Assembly: GCF_000970205.1 (NCBI RefSeq)
Contig: NZ_CP009512.1
Coordinates: 3,720,001 to 3,784,000, forward strand
Origin: Methanosarcina mazei S-6
GTDB taxonomy: Archaea; Halobacteriota; Methanosarcinia; Methanosarcinales; Methanosarcinaceae
Length of the DNA: 64,000 bases
Direction of reading: 5' to 3'
Shown: in pieces, positions 18,511-27,529 of the stretch
How the letters are laid out: each line of letters starts with the position of its first letter
Numbering within the stretch: position 1 is the first letter of the stretch
Translations under genes and position numbers: made by a program
Notes under the pieces: generated by a model
What the model saw: only the letters and a program-made list of their open reading frames with translations
Told to the model about the DNA's origin: nothing
Database searches by the model: none

Positions 18511-19938
18511 ATGGTTAAAGAACGTATCGGAGATTTTGTAAAATTTCAAAAAACAGAAGTAATAAATCGACCGGAGACTATATTTGGAAGAAAAGAGAAG
18601 AGCGATAAAAAATTCTCTGATTCTTCCGGCAATAGCGTAAATAAATTGATACCTGTTGCCTCATTAATTCTGGCTGTATTAATCACTCTTTCAATCGGAT
18701 TATTTCTTTACGAGGGAATTAACCACTTAAATAATGGTACTCCCGGCAGTGTTACTATCCTGGAAGAACCAGAGCTTCTTGACGCACTGAGGAATGCGCA
18801 GGATAGAGGAGTTCTTCTTGCAATGCATGGATGGGCACATGAAGATTATTCAACTCTAACGCCATTGCAGATAAAAGAAAATATAGAAAAAGGAAAATAC
18901 GTCTTTGAAAAAGCCGGGATTGTTCCTGTGGCATTCATCCTTCCAGAAGAACCTATTCATGGAACAATAGATGCATCACTAAAACGGGAAATAGAGAGCA
19001 ACGGGATCCCAACAGAGTTACCTGTGCTCGAAACCGATGGAACCTACAGGAACGAATATACATGGAACTGGCGTGAAATGGAAAGTTTAGAAGATTCCCG
19101 ATACCAGGAGGCTTCTGAGCAAATAAGGGAGGATAATCCGACAACGATTCTGCTCCATGCACAGGACTGGAATCCTTATACGAAGCAGTTTATCACTGAT
19201 TACTTATCATCGACCAATGAGAGAAATGTCACCATCAGGGTAGATGATGTCGAGGTGAATACCAGACCAGAAATGGTCTCTGACATGGCCCAGTTGACCC
19301 AATACGAATCAGTTGGACAGGTTGCATTTGCAGTAATTCCTGCGGGAGCAGGAAAAGGAGACAACCCTGCTATCGGGAACATAAATATAAACAGGATTAT
19401 GGGGGTTTACTTCTGGTTCTTTATCATAACCTCATTGTTGCCACTTTCATTTTTTGCAACATGGAAATTGTTATCGAAGTGGCACAAAAATAGGAAACAA
19501 AACAGGTATTTACTTGAGGATGGCCGAGATCCAAAAGATCCAAACACGAAAGGTCCAATATTAGTCTCCGTTATTTCCCCGGCTTATAATGAAGAGAAAT
19601 CAATAGGGAAATGCCTTCAATCTATTCTTAATCAAGACTATAAGGGAAAAATGGAAGTGATCGCTGTTAATGACGGCTCCAGCGATCGAACTGCAGAGAT
19701 TATTTCAAAGTATCCTGTAAAACTTCTCGACCTTAAAGTTAACGGAGGAAAAGCAAACGCTCTTAATAAAGCTATTGAGATTGCAAAAGGAGACATTCTG
19801 ATCTTTACGGATTCAGATTCTTATATGGCACCGAATGCTGTGAGTTCTCTGGTGAAATGTCTCAATGAGAATGAAGAAGCCCAGATGGTGGCAGGAAACG
19901 TGTTTATTCATGATAACCGGGGAAAAAAGGAATCATGA
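18511..19938 (+). CDS. Exopolysaccharide synthase, N-terminal part: deacetylase-like domain plus GT2 N-half
   Basis: 475 residues from the ATG at 18511 (GGTGGGG site). One membrane helix lies near 45-70. An extracytoplasmic domain resembling DUF2334/polysaccharide deacetylases follows (AMHGWAHEDYSTLTP). A second helix is near 295-320, then the start of a cytosolic family 2 glycosyltransferase (VISPAYNEEKSIGKCLQSIL, NDGSSDRT, FTDSDSY). The frame stops in the middle of the GT2 domain. The missing part, with the ED and QxxRW motifs, is encoded in the -1 frame at 19935. The two halves together make a normal PgaC/hyaluronan-synthase-like enzyme. See the slippery site at 19923. Confidence 0.85.
   Translation: MVKERIGDFVKFQKTEVINRPETIFGRKEKSDKKFSDSSGNSVNKLIPVASLILAVLITLSIGLFLYEGINHLNNGTPGSVTILEEPELLDALRNAQDRGVLLAMHGWAHEDYSTLTPLQIKENIEKGKYVFEKAGIVPVAFILPEEPIHGTIDASLKREIESNGIPTELPVLETDGTYRNEYTWNWREMESLEDSRYQEASEQIREDNPTTILLHAQDWNPYTKQFITDYLSSTNERNVTIRVDDVEVNTRPEMVSDMAQLTQYESVGQVAFAVIPAGAGKGDNPAIGNININRIMGVYFWFFIITSLLPLSFFATWKLLSKWHKNRKQNRYLLEDGRDPKDPNTKGPILVSVISPAYNEEKSIGKCLQSILNQDYKGKMEVIAVNDGSSDRTAEIISKYPVKLLDLKVNGGKANALNKAIEIAKGDILIFTDSDSYMAPNAVSSLVKCLNENEEAQMVAGNVFIHDNRGKKES
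19923..19929 (+). promoter_or_regulatory. Slippery heptamer A AAA AAG, candidate -1 frameshift site
   Basis: In the zero frame of the upstream gene the codons read GGA AAA AAG GAA TCA TGA. The heptamer has the canonical X XXY YYZ phase. A -1 slip continues directly into the downstream frame, giving a protein of about 695 residues with an uninterrupted GT2 domain. No strong downstream hairpin is obvious. An indel in the purine run is the plain alternative. Confidence 0.5.
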
Positions 19939-20600
19939 AGTATTTCCAGATGATTGAATATCGTACCGAACAGGAGATTATCCGCCACCTTCAGGGCTTG
20001 TCAGGCAGCATCCTTGTATGCCCTGGCCCTCTCACTGCTGTCAGGCGCAAAGTGTGTGATGTAATTAGCTTCAGTAACGAGACCATAGTTGAAGATGCTG
20101 ACTTTACGATTAAGGCTCTTAAAAACTCAATTAAAATTATTCAAGAACCAGAAGCAATAGTCTACACTGACGCACCTGAGACTGTTAAAGGGTGGTATAA
20201 ACAGAGGAAGAGATGGTGGTATGGAAATCTCCAGTTATGGAGACTCCACAAAAAATGGGCAATGAAGAATCCGTGGATGATATTCAATTATTCAGGATAT
20301 ATAACAGGGATTTGTTCAATCATCCTGATCATGTCAATACCATACTTAATCCTTCAGTATGACAACATTCCAATGATACTGATGAGTGGAATCCTGTGCC
20401 TTGCATTCTCTATAATGCTGTACATTATATACATTGGCCCATTATTTGCCACAGACAAAAGATTATTACTAATGTTGATACCTTATGTATTGATCTATGC
20501 AACAATAAAAGTAGTAGTAATCAGCAGCCTTTTCCTGTGCTACCTGACAGGTAAAGGAGTAAAAGTTAAATTCGGTGCAAAGAGCTTTGTGGTGAGGTAA
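19935..20600 (+). CDS. Exopolysaccharide synthase, C-terminal part of the GT2
   Basis: 221 codons in the -1 frame, overlapping the upstream stop as ATGA. It carries the missing GT2 motifs: VEDADFTIK (catalytic Asp region) and QRKRWW (QxxRW). These are followed by three or four membrane helices (ITGICSIILIMSIPYLIL, MILMSGILCLAFSIML and LLLMLIPYVLIYATIK). On its own it is not a functional glycosyltransferase. It needs to be fused by frameshifting, or to assemble with the upstream product, or the gene is broken. Confidence 0.8.
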   Translation: MKYFQMIEYRTEQEIIRHLQGLSGSILVCPGPLTAVRRKVCDVISFSNETIVEDADFTIKALKNSIKIIQEPEAIVYTDAPETVKGWYKQRKRWWYGNLQLWRLHKKWAMKNPWMIFNYSGYITGICSIILIMSIPYLILQYDNIPMILMSGILCLAFSIMLYIIYIGPLFATDKRLLLMLIPYVLIYATIKVVVISSLFLCYLTGKGVKVKFGAKSFVVR

Positions 20601-21388
20601 TGAAAAAAGACTACAAAAAATATTTTTTAGCAGGGCCAATACCCTTAATTTTAGTTATAATTCTATTTTATTTACACCCGGTTAACGAAGGTCCTCCGCG
20701 ATCAGAATATTCGGAAGGAATATGGAATAATTGTAATTTTACAAAACCTGCTGAAGAGTGGTCTGCGGCTGCTAAGAGGTTTGGGGGAGAAAATGCAGTG
20801 ATTGATCTGGTCGTTGCCCAGGCTCATGCAAATGAGCTTACATACCTGCCATATCCTTTTGAAAAAAGTGAAAATGTTTACAGCTACAGTCAGACTGATC
20901 AGGTAGAGCCATACCTTAAAAAATTCGATGAAGATGGCTTGAAGGTGATCCTTTCAATTCAGCCTAATAATGCTGATGTAGCAGATTTGATTGACATTAT
21001 ACTTACAAGGTATGGTCATCATGAAAGCATAATAGGTGTAAATATTGATATGGAATGGAAATTGACCGGGAACCCGTGTCATGTCAGCAATGAAGAGCGT
21101 AACCTCTGGTTAAACAGGGTCCAAAAATACAATCCGGAATTTAAACTGTTTCTGACTTATTTTAAAGATTACACCTATTTCCCAGATGATGCAGAAGATG
21201 TTGTCATCCTATATGATGGAGAGAAAGCTACTCAAACAACACTCATGAGAGAATATGGAAATCTTGCGAGCCATTATACATCAGCAGGAATATATACAGG
21301 TTATTCCTCCAGCACCCCGCCAACAGCATCTCATGATAGTATCATGGCTGCAGCTCCGAATACGCAGTATATCTTGCATATAGTCTGA
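20600..21388 (+). CDS. Membrane-anchored exported protein, glycoside-hydrolase-like barrel
   Basis: 262 residues, with a start overlapping the previous stop by one base. A signal anchor (FLAGPIPLILVIILFYL) is followed by an exported domain with barrel-like strands (LKVILSIQPN, IIGVNIDMEWKLTG, FKLFLTYF, DVVILYDGEK). The acidic cluster in NIDMEW is placed like the catalytic acidic residues of GH18-like barrels. Its operon position next to a polysaccharide synthase suggests it modifies or releases the exported glycan. No specific family could be named. Confidence 0.7.
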   Translation: MKKDYKKYFLAGPIPLILVIILFYLHPVNEGPPRSEYSEGIWNNCNFTKPAEEWSAAAKRFGGENAVIDLVVAQAHANELTYLPYPFEKSENVYSYSQTDQVEPYLKKFDEDGLKVILSIQPNNADVADLIDIILTRYGHHESIIGVNIDMEWKLTGNPCHVSNEERNLWLNRVQKYNPEFKLFLTYFKDYTYFPDDAEDVVILYDGEKATQTTLMREYGNLASHYTSAGIYTGYSSSTPPTASHDSIMAAAPNTQYILHIV

Positions 21389-21631
21389 TAAATATTGGAT
21401 ATCAAAATATCTCTACTTTGAAACTTAAATACGGACCATAATGCCTTCAGAGAATGAATAAAGGACGGATCATCAGGAAACGAAGTGGAAGTAAAGCAAA
21501 TTTTTATATATAAAAAACGCTCAATAAAAATTGAGTTTGGTGAGTTAACCTGGATTCTGATTTCTGGTTTTGATTCAAAAAAACAGTCCGAATACAATAA
21601 AGAATGCTATTTGAATAAGGAGTGGAAATTA

Positions 21632-21811
21632 ATGGTAGCAAAAGTCAACAAAGAAGAATGCACCGGATGCGGGACCTGCGTAGATGAATGTCCTGTAGAA
21701 GCAATCATTATTGACGAAGATGAAGGCTGTGCGGTAGTGGATGAGGATGAATGTGTAGACTGCGGGGCCTGTGAAGATGTCTGTCCCATAGGAGCCATAA
21801 AGGTCGAATAA
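21632..21811 (+). CDS. 2[4Fe-4S] ferredoxin
   Basis: 59 residues from the ATG at 21632 behind AAGGAGTGG; the open frame extends further upstream without coding character. Two CxxCxxCxxxC(P) motifs ([12 protein letters not shown] and [11 protein letters not shown]-like) bind two [4Fe-4S] clusters. It is an acidic clostridial-type electron carrier. A close paralogue lies at 60645. Confidence 0.92.
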   Translation: MVAKVNKEECTGCGTCVDECPVEAIIIDEDEGCAVVDEDECVDCGACEDVCPIGAIKVE

Positions 21812-21902
21812 TACAGGATTTACAGTTAAAGATACACTCTGAAAAAGAAACCTCACCAATTGAATTAAGGAAAAAGAATAGGAAAGCTAAAAAGCATATT
21901 TT

Positions 21903-22379
21903 TCAGCTCTTCAGAGCATTTTCCCATTCAGACTCCCTCTTTTTTACATTTCGCCGGTTTATTCCACTTGAAGAAGGCAGAACCTTTGTCTCATAGCCCA
22001 TTGCACTGAGGACCGGCTCATATCTTCCTGATGCCTTGCCATTAAAAAATACCTTCTTCAGTTCCGGTGCCATCTCTTTTAATTCAGAAAACTGATTTAC
22101 CTCTTCTTCCCTTATGTTTGAGTCCTGGCTTCCTTTCCTTTTTCCGGCTTTAAAAACGTCCCAGAGCCCTATTCTGTGGCGTTTGAGAGTTGTAAGCCTT
22201 GTTTCATAATCCATATCCTGGAGATTCTCTCCTATTGCATTACCGACCAGCCTCCAGAAATCATTGCCCGGATGCCCGTAATACTGCCGCCTCCTCAATG
22301 ACTCGTCGCCGGGAAGTGACCCCAGAATAAGAATCTCAGTATTATTATCGAAAACTGGAGGAAACCCTCTTTTTATCAT
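21903..22379 (-). CDS. Hypoxanthine/deaminated-base DNA glycosylase (UDG superfamily, family 6-like)
   Basis: 158 residues with the UDG-superfamily motifs GSLPGDESL (residues ~20-28) and YYGHPGNDFWRL (~33-44) and the C-terminal LPSSSG. This arrangement is that of the HDG branch described from Methanosarcina, which removes hypoxanthine from DNA. Related MUG-type G/T mismatch glycosylases are the alternative. It is a single gene with ATG start, read toward its neighbour ferredoxin. Confidence 0.85.
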   Translation of the reverse strand: MIKRGFPPVFDNNTEILILGSLPGDESLRRRQYYGHPGNDFWRLVGNAIGENLQDMDYETRLTTLKRHRIGLWDVFKAGKRKGSQDSNIREEEVNQFSELKEMAPELKKVFFNGKASGRYEPVLSAMGYETKVLPSSSGINRRNVKKRESEWENALKS

Positions 22380-22497
22380 GGTAAAGAAAACTTGATTCGG
22401 AAATACTTTAATTTTTAGAACCTAAAAAAAGTGAATTAGTGTAGAATCCTTCCTTATTAAATTAGTGTAAAACCCATTTTGAATTCTTATTGAATAA

Positions 22498-22522
22498 GTA
22501 TTGGATTTTAAAAATCCAATAC
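22498..22522 (-). terminator. Hairpin downstream of the distal regulator gene
   Basis: A perfect 12-bp inverted repeat (GTATTGGATTTT and its complement, one central base) lies 4 bp beyond the stop of the regulator at 22527. Confidence 0.6.
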
Positions 22523-22526
22523 CGGA

Positions 22527-23318
22527 TCAAATCTTTATAACCTGCTCAGACATGTCCTTATAGTAGTCGAAAAGTTCCCTGCCCCATTCAAGAGCGCTTT
22601 TTTCAAAGCTTACCATCTCGTGGTTATAATATCTCCCGTCTTTTGAGATCATGGATAAAGAAATGAACCGGTCGGTAATAATGCTGGAAGCAAGATCAAT
22701 CCTGTCGTCACAAACAAAAAGGGAAGTGTTCTCCATATTCAGGAACTCTTCTACACCTTTCCTGTAGTCACGGACCAGCTTCCTGTATATTGGCCTTTCA
22801 AGGACAAGAGATACCTCAATCCCTTTTTGCGCGAGATCCAGATAAAGGCCTGGATATCCCGGACGGAAAAACGAAGATATTTCCATTACTATTCTGGACT
22901 TGTAAAGTGGGTCCATAATTTCCGGAGGGTAATCGAAGATATGCGTCCTTTCGGGTATAAGTTCTCTACAGGTGCCCAGTTCCCCGATTCTGTCCAGCAG
23001 GTGAGCAGGAAGAGTACGCAGGTTCTGCCTTGCCCAGTAATCGTGGTTCTCATCAAATACCTGGAAAGTAGAGAGAAGCGGCTCCATTTTGGGGACTATA
23101 AGTTTCCCTTTTACAGAGAGTTCGTAACTATCTTCGTTCTGCACCAGCAGCCCATCTTTAAGAAGTATACGGATCTGAGCCATAATAGGGCTGGAACTGA
23201 CTTCAAGCTCGGTCTTTATCTCTTCAATCGTTTTTGGCCCGTTCTTCAGGAGCAGAAGCAAATTTTTCCTTTTGTCCGAAAAAAAAATGGTATCTATTAA
23301 CTGCAGTTCCATACTCAT
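22527..23318 (-). CDS. FilR1-type winged-helix regulator (methanol-gene regulator, Msr-like), distal copy
   Basis: 263 residues. An ArsR-like winged helix occupies about 1-80 (IDTIFFSDKRKNLLLLLKNG, then TIEEIKTELEVSSSPIMAQI). A FilR1/DUF1724 effector domain fills the rest. In M. acetivorans, pairs of such Msr proteins beside mtaCB operons control methanol methyltransferase expression, and the same arrangement is seen here: two tandem regulators divergent from mtaCB. The regulator name MsrB is avoided to prevent confusion with methionine sulfoxide reductase at 44295. Start is the ATG at 23318 or 23312 behind GGAGGGAGG. Confidence 0.85.
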   Translation of the reverse strand: MSMELQLIDTIFFSDKRKNLLLLLKNGPKTIEEIKTELEVSSSPIMAQIRILLKDGLLVQNEDSYELSVKGKLIVPKMEPLLSTFQVFDENHDYWARQNLRTLPAHLLDRIGELGTCRELIPERTHIFDYPPEIMDPLYKSRIVMEISSFFRPGYPGLYLDLAQKGIEVSLVLERPIYRKLVRDYRKGVEEFLNMENTSLFVCDDRIDLASSIITDRFISLSMISKDGRYYNHEMVSFEKSALEWGRELFDYYKDMSEQVIKI

Positions 23319-23439
23319 TCTATTTAGCCTCCCTCCGGAAAGGAGTTTGATATCAATGTAATAAGATGATTAATTCGGGATTTAAATCTCCAAACATGTA
23401 TTAAAGCTGTTGACACGCCAGTATTTCAGGCATCCCAGT

Positions 23440-23600
23440 ATTTCGAGCCCGTCATTATTCGAGCTCGTTATTGAGACCATTATTATCCGAGCTCGTTATT
23501 GAGACCATTATTATCCGAGCTCATTATTGAGATCATAATTATTCGAGATCATCATTATCCAGACTCATTATTGAGATCGTCATTATTGAGATCGTCATTA
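23440..23600. repeat. 28-bp tandem repeats between the two regulators
   Basis: CGAGCTC-type cores recur at 23460, 23488, 23516 and 23544 with exact 28-bp spacing, separated by ATTATTGAGA-type segments. Decayed half-units run to 23600. The repeats fill most of the 283-bp gap between the tandem regulators. They lack spacers and are not CRISPR. Confidence 0.8.
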
Positions 23601-23601
23601 T

Positions 23602-24456
23602 TTAGTGAAAGCTTACAAGCTGGGATTCGACAAATGTCTCGTTTTCTGACGTGCATATAAAACTGTCAATGATTTTCTCGCTTACAACCTTTAAAGCCCT
23701 TGATTTGTAGAAATCAAAGAGCTCTTTTGCCCAGGAAATTGCCTGAGGCTCGGTACAGTGCATATACTCATGATAGAACCTGCCCTGGTCGTCAAAGAGA
23801 GAGATCATCATCCCACGGTCGGAGACGATGAGTTCGGCAATCTTCACTCCATCCTTACAGACAGAAAGTTCGGTATTGTCCATTGTGGTGAATTTACGTA
23901 TTTTCCGTTCATAGTTATGGAGAAACTTTTCGAGCACAGATTCCGTAAAAATAAGTGAAACATCGGACTCAAGTCTTGCAAGCTTCAAAAAGAGAGGAAG
24001 GAATTCAGGCCTGTAAAAAGAGGAAAATACCATAAGATAGCGGGAAGAAGAAAAGAAGTCCAGAAGTTCTGTATTTGGTTCGAATATCTGGCTGGGATCC
24101 GCTTTGATGGGGTTGCAGTCCTTGATGTCTCCTATCCTGTCAAGAAGGTACTGAGGGATTCCATCCAGGTCGTGTTCCATCCAGTAGTTGTCTTTTTCAA
24201 CGAGGCAAAGTACATCTACAAGGGACCTGACTTTTTTGAATACCTGCTCTCCCATATCTGTTAATTCATAGCTGCCATTTTTCTGGATAACCAGGTCGCT
24301 GTCTGTAAGCCTTTTGATCTGAGGCAAGATAGCTGTGGGAGAAACATCGAGGATAACTTTAATTTCTTCCATTGTTCTGGGTTCTTCTCCCAGGAGCAGG
24401 AGTAGATCCCTTCTTTTCTGGGAACGAAATACTACATCTATTAACTCAGGTTGAAT
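23602..24456 (-). CDS. FilR1-type winged-helix regulator (Msr-like), proximal to mtaCB, probable ATT start
   Basis: The first ATG (24372) would cut off the first helix of the winged-helix domain. Reading upstream in frame gives IQPELIDVVFRSQKRRDLLLLL, which aligns residue for residue with MELQLIDTIFFSDKRKNLLL of the paralogue at 22527, so the start should be the ATT at 24456. A GAGGTGG site ends 5 bases upstream and a TGA lies one codon further, with no ATG, GTG or TTG available. Total 284 residues: winged helix ~1-80, FilR1 domain after it. It is divergent from mtaC and probably regulates it. Confidence 0.8.
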   Translation of the reverse strand: MQPELIDVVFRSQKRRDLLLLLGEEPRTMEEIKVILDVSPTAILPQIKRLTDSDLVIQKNGSYELTDMGEQVFKKVRSLVDVLCLVEKDNYWMEHDLDGIPQYLLDRIGDIKDCNPIKADPSQIFEPNTELLDFFSSSRYLMVFSSFYRPEFLPLFLKLARLESDVSLIFTESVLEKFLHNYERKIRKFTTMDNTELSVCKDGVKIAELIVSDRGMMISLFDDQGRFYHEYMHCTEPQAISWAKELFDFYKSRALKVVSEKIIDSFICTSENETFVESQLVSFH

Positions 24457-24461
24457 TCAAA

Positions 24462-24468
24462 CCACCTC
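24462..24468 (-). promoter_or_regulatory. Ribosome binding site deciding the ATT start
   Basis: GAGGTGG on the minus strand sits 5 bases (7 from the GAGGT core) before the ATT at 24456. Confidence 0.6.
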
Positions 24469-25347
24469 TATCTTGTTTTTTTGTCAATGTAGGATATATG
24501 ATCTTGCGGCACAGAAAATTTGCCGCAGCGAAGAAAAATTTGAGACCCTTTCGCTTTCTCTGCGGGCTGAACAGAAGGAAAAGTTTGTGCCATAGTTGGA
24601 GGTAACCGATAAGCAGAGATATATAAAAGCGTTTGGATTAATAATTTACAAACCTGAGGGAAGTTAAACAGAGGAATTAAAAAAGTTAGACGGAAAAGGA
24701 GAAATTAAAGAAAAAACAGCACCATAAGCCAGAATTTAAAAGGAAAATAACACTAGAAGTTTATAAATTAATTTTATAATTTACAGAGATATAGTAAATA
24801 AGAACATTGAAATTTTTGAATCGCTTTATCTGAATAATGACATTGTTTAAAAAAAATTAAATTGTTTTAATTCACATACATAGTCAAGTCATTGAAGCTG
24901 TTACCCGGAATTCACTTCAAAAATTTAGAGCTCTTTTATCAAAAAATAAAAGTCCAGAAAATATGGAGGCAAAAAGTCTCAAGGTAGCCTCAAAATTTTA
25001 GACCCTGTGTTTTTTCGTAAAAATCAGGAAAAAATTTCCGTCGGTTATGGTATATGTGATGATTTCCCCTAATTATGATGTAAACACATGCCAGTGTACT
25101 GACATGCAATACATTAAAAAAGGAAAAGTTCCGGAAAACAGGAGAAAGAAGATTTTTTCACCGGTACATACCGTAGAGATCTGGAATTTAGCCCTTCAAA
25201 GAAGAAAAACTCCAGATAAGAGTATTACCACGGAAAAATAGCTTTACAGAGGCAAAACCGGAACCTCCAGCGCCTTATGAACCCGGAAACTGCAGATTCG
25301 GAGAGGCAAGGACCTTTTTGTTAAAATCTAAATGGAGGTTTAGAAAT
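24469..25347 (+). other. Long regulatory region / leader of mtaCB
   Basis: About 880 bp separate the proximal regulator from mtaC. The region is AT-rich to about 25040 and then more balanced up to the mtaC ribosome site (GGAGGT at 25334). A 64-codon frame at 25047-25241 has no recognisable protein features and may only reflect leader RNA. mtaCB operons of M. acetivorans are known for long 5' leaders; the length here fits that. Confidence 0.55.
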
Positions 25348-26124
25348 ATGTTGGACTTTACAGAGGCAAGTCTGAAAAAGGTATTAACCAGATACAATGT
25401 AGCTCTGGAAAAGGCAATGACGCCAGAAGACGCCGCCGAAGAGCTCTATCCTAAGGACGAACTTATTTACCCGATTGCAAAAGCTATCTTCGAAGGAGAA
25501 GAAGACGACGTAATCGAGGGTCTCGAAGCAGCAATTAAAGCAGGCAAGGACCCAATTGCTCTTATCGATGACGCACTAATGGTCGGCATGGGCGTTGTCA
25601 CAAGACTCTACGATGAAGGTATCATTTTCCTCCCCAATGTCATGATGTCCGCTGACGCCATGCTTGATGGTATTGAATTCTGTAAGGAAAACTCCGAAAC
25701 TGCTCCTGTAACAAAGGGAACTGTTGTCTGCCACGTCGCAGAAGGTGACGTTCACGACATCGGGAAGAACATCGTTACAGCCCTCCTCAGAGCAAACGGC
25801 TACAATGTAGTTGACCTCGGAAGGGACGTTCCTGTCGATGAAGTTCTCAATGCAGTTGCTGAAAACAACCCAATCCTGGTCACAGGTACTGCACTCATGA
25901 CCACCACCATGTATGCATTCAAGGAAGTTAACGACAAACTTCTCGAGAAAGGATACAAGATTCCATTCGCATGCGGTGGCGGAGCAGTTAACCAGGACTT
26001 CGTATCCCAGTATGCACTCGGTGTATATGGTGAAGAGGCCGCTGACGCCCCCAAGATTGCTGACGCAATCGTTGCAGGTACCACAGATATTGCAGCATTA
26101 AGAGACAAATTCCACAAGCACTGA
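25348..26124 (+). CDS. mtaC: Methanol-specific corrinoid protein MtaC
   Basis: 258 residues from the ATG at 25348 (GGAGGT site); an upstream in-frame extension to 25318 is not needed. A helical cap domain (about 30-120) is followed by the B12-binding Rossmann domain with GDVHDIGKN, whose His is residue 136, the cobalt ligand of MtaC. MtaC accepts the methyl group of methanol from MtaB and passes it to MtaA for transfer to coenzyme M. mtaB follows 10 bp downstream. Codon use is markedly GC-rich and biased, as expected for one of the most highly expressed genes of a methylotrophic methanogen. Confidence 0.96.
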   Translation: MLDFTEASLKKVLTRYNVALEKAMTPEDAAEELYPKDELIYPIAKAIFEGEEDDVIEGLEAAIKAGKDPIALIDDALMVGMGVVTRLYDEGIIFLPNVMMSADAMLDGIEFCKENSETAPVTKGTVVCHVAEGDVHDIGKNIVTALLRANGYNVVDLGRDVPVDEVLNAVAENNPILVTGTALMTTTMYAFKEVNDKLLEKGYKIPFACGGGAVNQDFVSQYALGVYGEEAADAPKIADAIVAGTTDIAALRDKFHKH

Positions 26125-26134
26125 GGTGAGTGAA

Positions 26135-27520
26135 ATGGCAGCAACAAGATTCACTAAGATGGCATACGCAAGCGCAGACGAAATGACCTTCGGCGTATCC
26201 AAGTACCCTGTAAAAGCAGGACTAGGCCTTGAAATCGGTGCAGGTTACACAATTCCTGAAGTTAACTACGCCCCAAGACCAGAAGCCGGCGCATCCAAGG
26301 AAAAACTCATAAAAGAATACGAGAGGATCACCACTGACATCATGGCCAGAATGGTCCAGGTCGGTTTCCCGGCAGTTATCCTCGAAACAGAACACGTTCA
26401 GCAGATGTCCAACAACCCCTCCTGGGGAGCAGAAGTTGCACACGCCCAGAAGACCATCATGGAAGAATACCACGATGAATACGGCATAAAGTGCGCACTC
26501 CGCCACACAATTGGTGACATCCGTGAGAACAGGGACTTCCTCCAGCTCAGAGGCGACAAGTACTCCGTCTTCCTCGAAGCATTCGAAGAATGCGCAAAGG
26601 CTGGCGCAGACCTCCTGTCTGTTGAATCAATGGGTGGTAAGGAAGTATTCGACTACGCAGTTCTCAGGAACGACATCGCTGGTATGCTCTACGCAATCGG
26701 CTGTCTCGGGTCCATTGACATGGAACTCATCTGGTCTGACATCTCCGCAATCGCAAAGAAGACCGGAACTGTTTCTGCTGGTGACACAGACTGTGCCCAG
26801 GCAAACACCGCAATGTTCATCGGCGGTGGACTGCTCGACAAGAACCTCGCCCACACCCTCGCAATCCTCGCAAGGGCAATTTCCGCACCCAGGTCCCTCG
26901 TTGCATACGAGTGTGGCGCTGTTGGTCCAGGAAAGGACTGCGGATACGAGAACGTTGTCATTAAAGCCATTACCGGTATGCCAATGACCCAGGAAGGTAA
27001 GACCTCCACCTGCGCTCACTCTGACGTAATGGGTAACCTCATTATGCAGTGCTGTGACTGCTGGTCCAACGAGTCTGTTGAATACCACGGTGAATTCGGC
27101 GGTACAACCGTTCAGTGCTGGGGCGAGTCCCTTGCATATGACTGCGCACTCATGAACACCGCTCTTGAAACCAAGAACGACAAAGTACTCAGGGACCTCC
27201 TCATGCTCTCCGACAGGTACAGAGACCCACAGGCCTACGTGCTTGCATACGACAACGCATACAGGATCGGTCAGGCAATCGTCAAAGACGGAGACAACAT
27301 CTACCTCAGAGCAAAGAACGCTGCAATCGCATGCTGCGACATCGTCAGCGAAGGTGCTGCAGGCAAGCTCGAGCTCTCCAGGTTCGAGACCAAAGCACTC
27401 GCAGACGCAAAGGCATCCCTGGACTCCCTCACAGACGACATGGACAAGTTCATGGACGACTGCCTCACAAAATACAAGAGCGAAGTTAAAGTCTTCCTCC
27501 CTGAGAACTACGGCTTCTAA
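26135..27520 (+). CDS. mtaB: Methanol:corrinoid methyltransferase MtaB
   Basis: 461 residues from the ATG at 26135 (GAGGTGA site). The GTG at 26126 is rejected because numbering from the ATG puts the zinc ligands at Glu164, Cys220 and Cys269, as in characterised MtaB. MtaB activates methanol on zinc and methylates the Co(I) corrinoid of MtaC. Intact and strongly codon-biased, it forms a two-gene operon with mtaC; mtaA is not in the window. Confidence 0.97.
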   Translation: MAATRFTKMAYASADEMTFGVSKYPVKAGLGLEIGAGYTIPEVNYAPRPEAGASKEKLIKEYERITTDIMARMVQVGFPAVILETEHVQQMSNNPSWGAEVAHAQKTIMEEYHDEYGIKCALRHTIGDIRENRDFLQLRGDKYSVFLEAFEECAKAGADLLSVESMGGKEVFDYAVLRNDIAGMLYAIGCLGSIDMELIWSDISAIAKKTGTVSAGDTDCAQANTAMFIGGGLLDKNLAHTLAILARAISAPRSLVAYECGAVGPGKDCGYENVVIKAITGMPMTQEGKTSTCAHSDVMGNLIMQCCDCWSNESVEYHGEFGGTTVQCWGESLAYDCALMNTALETKNDKVLRDLLMLSDRYRDPQAYVLAYDNAYRIGQAIVKDGDNIYLRAKNAAIACCDIVSEGAAGKLELSRFETKALADAKASLDSLTDDMDKFMDDCLTKYKSEVKVFLPENYGF

Positions 27521-27529
27521 GCCTCCAGT

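Noticed and set aside
23440-23600. CRISPR array
   Set aside because: The 28-bp units are directly contiguous, with no spacers.
26126-26134. GTG start for mtaB
   Set aside because: Numbering from the ATG at 26135 places the three zinc ligands at the established positions, and the GTG lies in the ribosome site.
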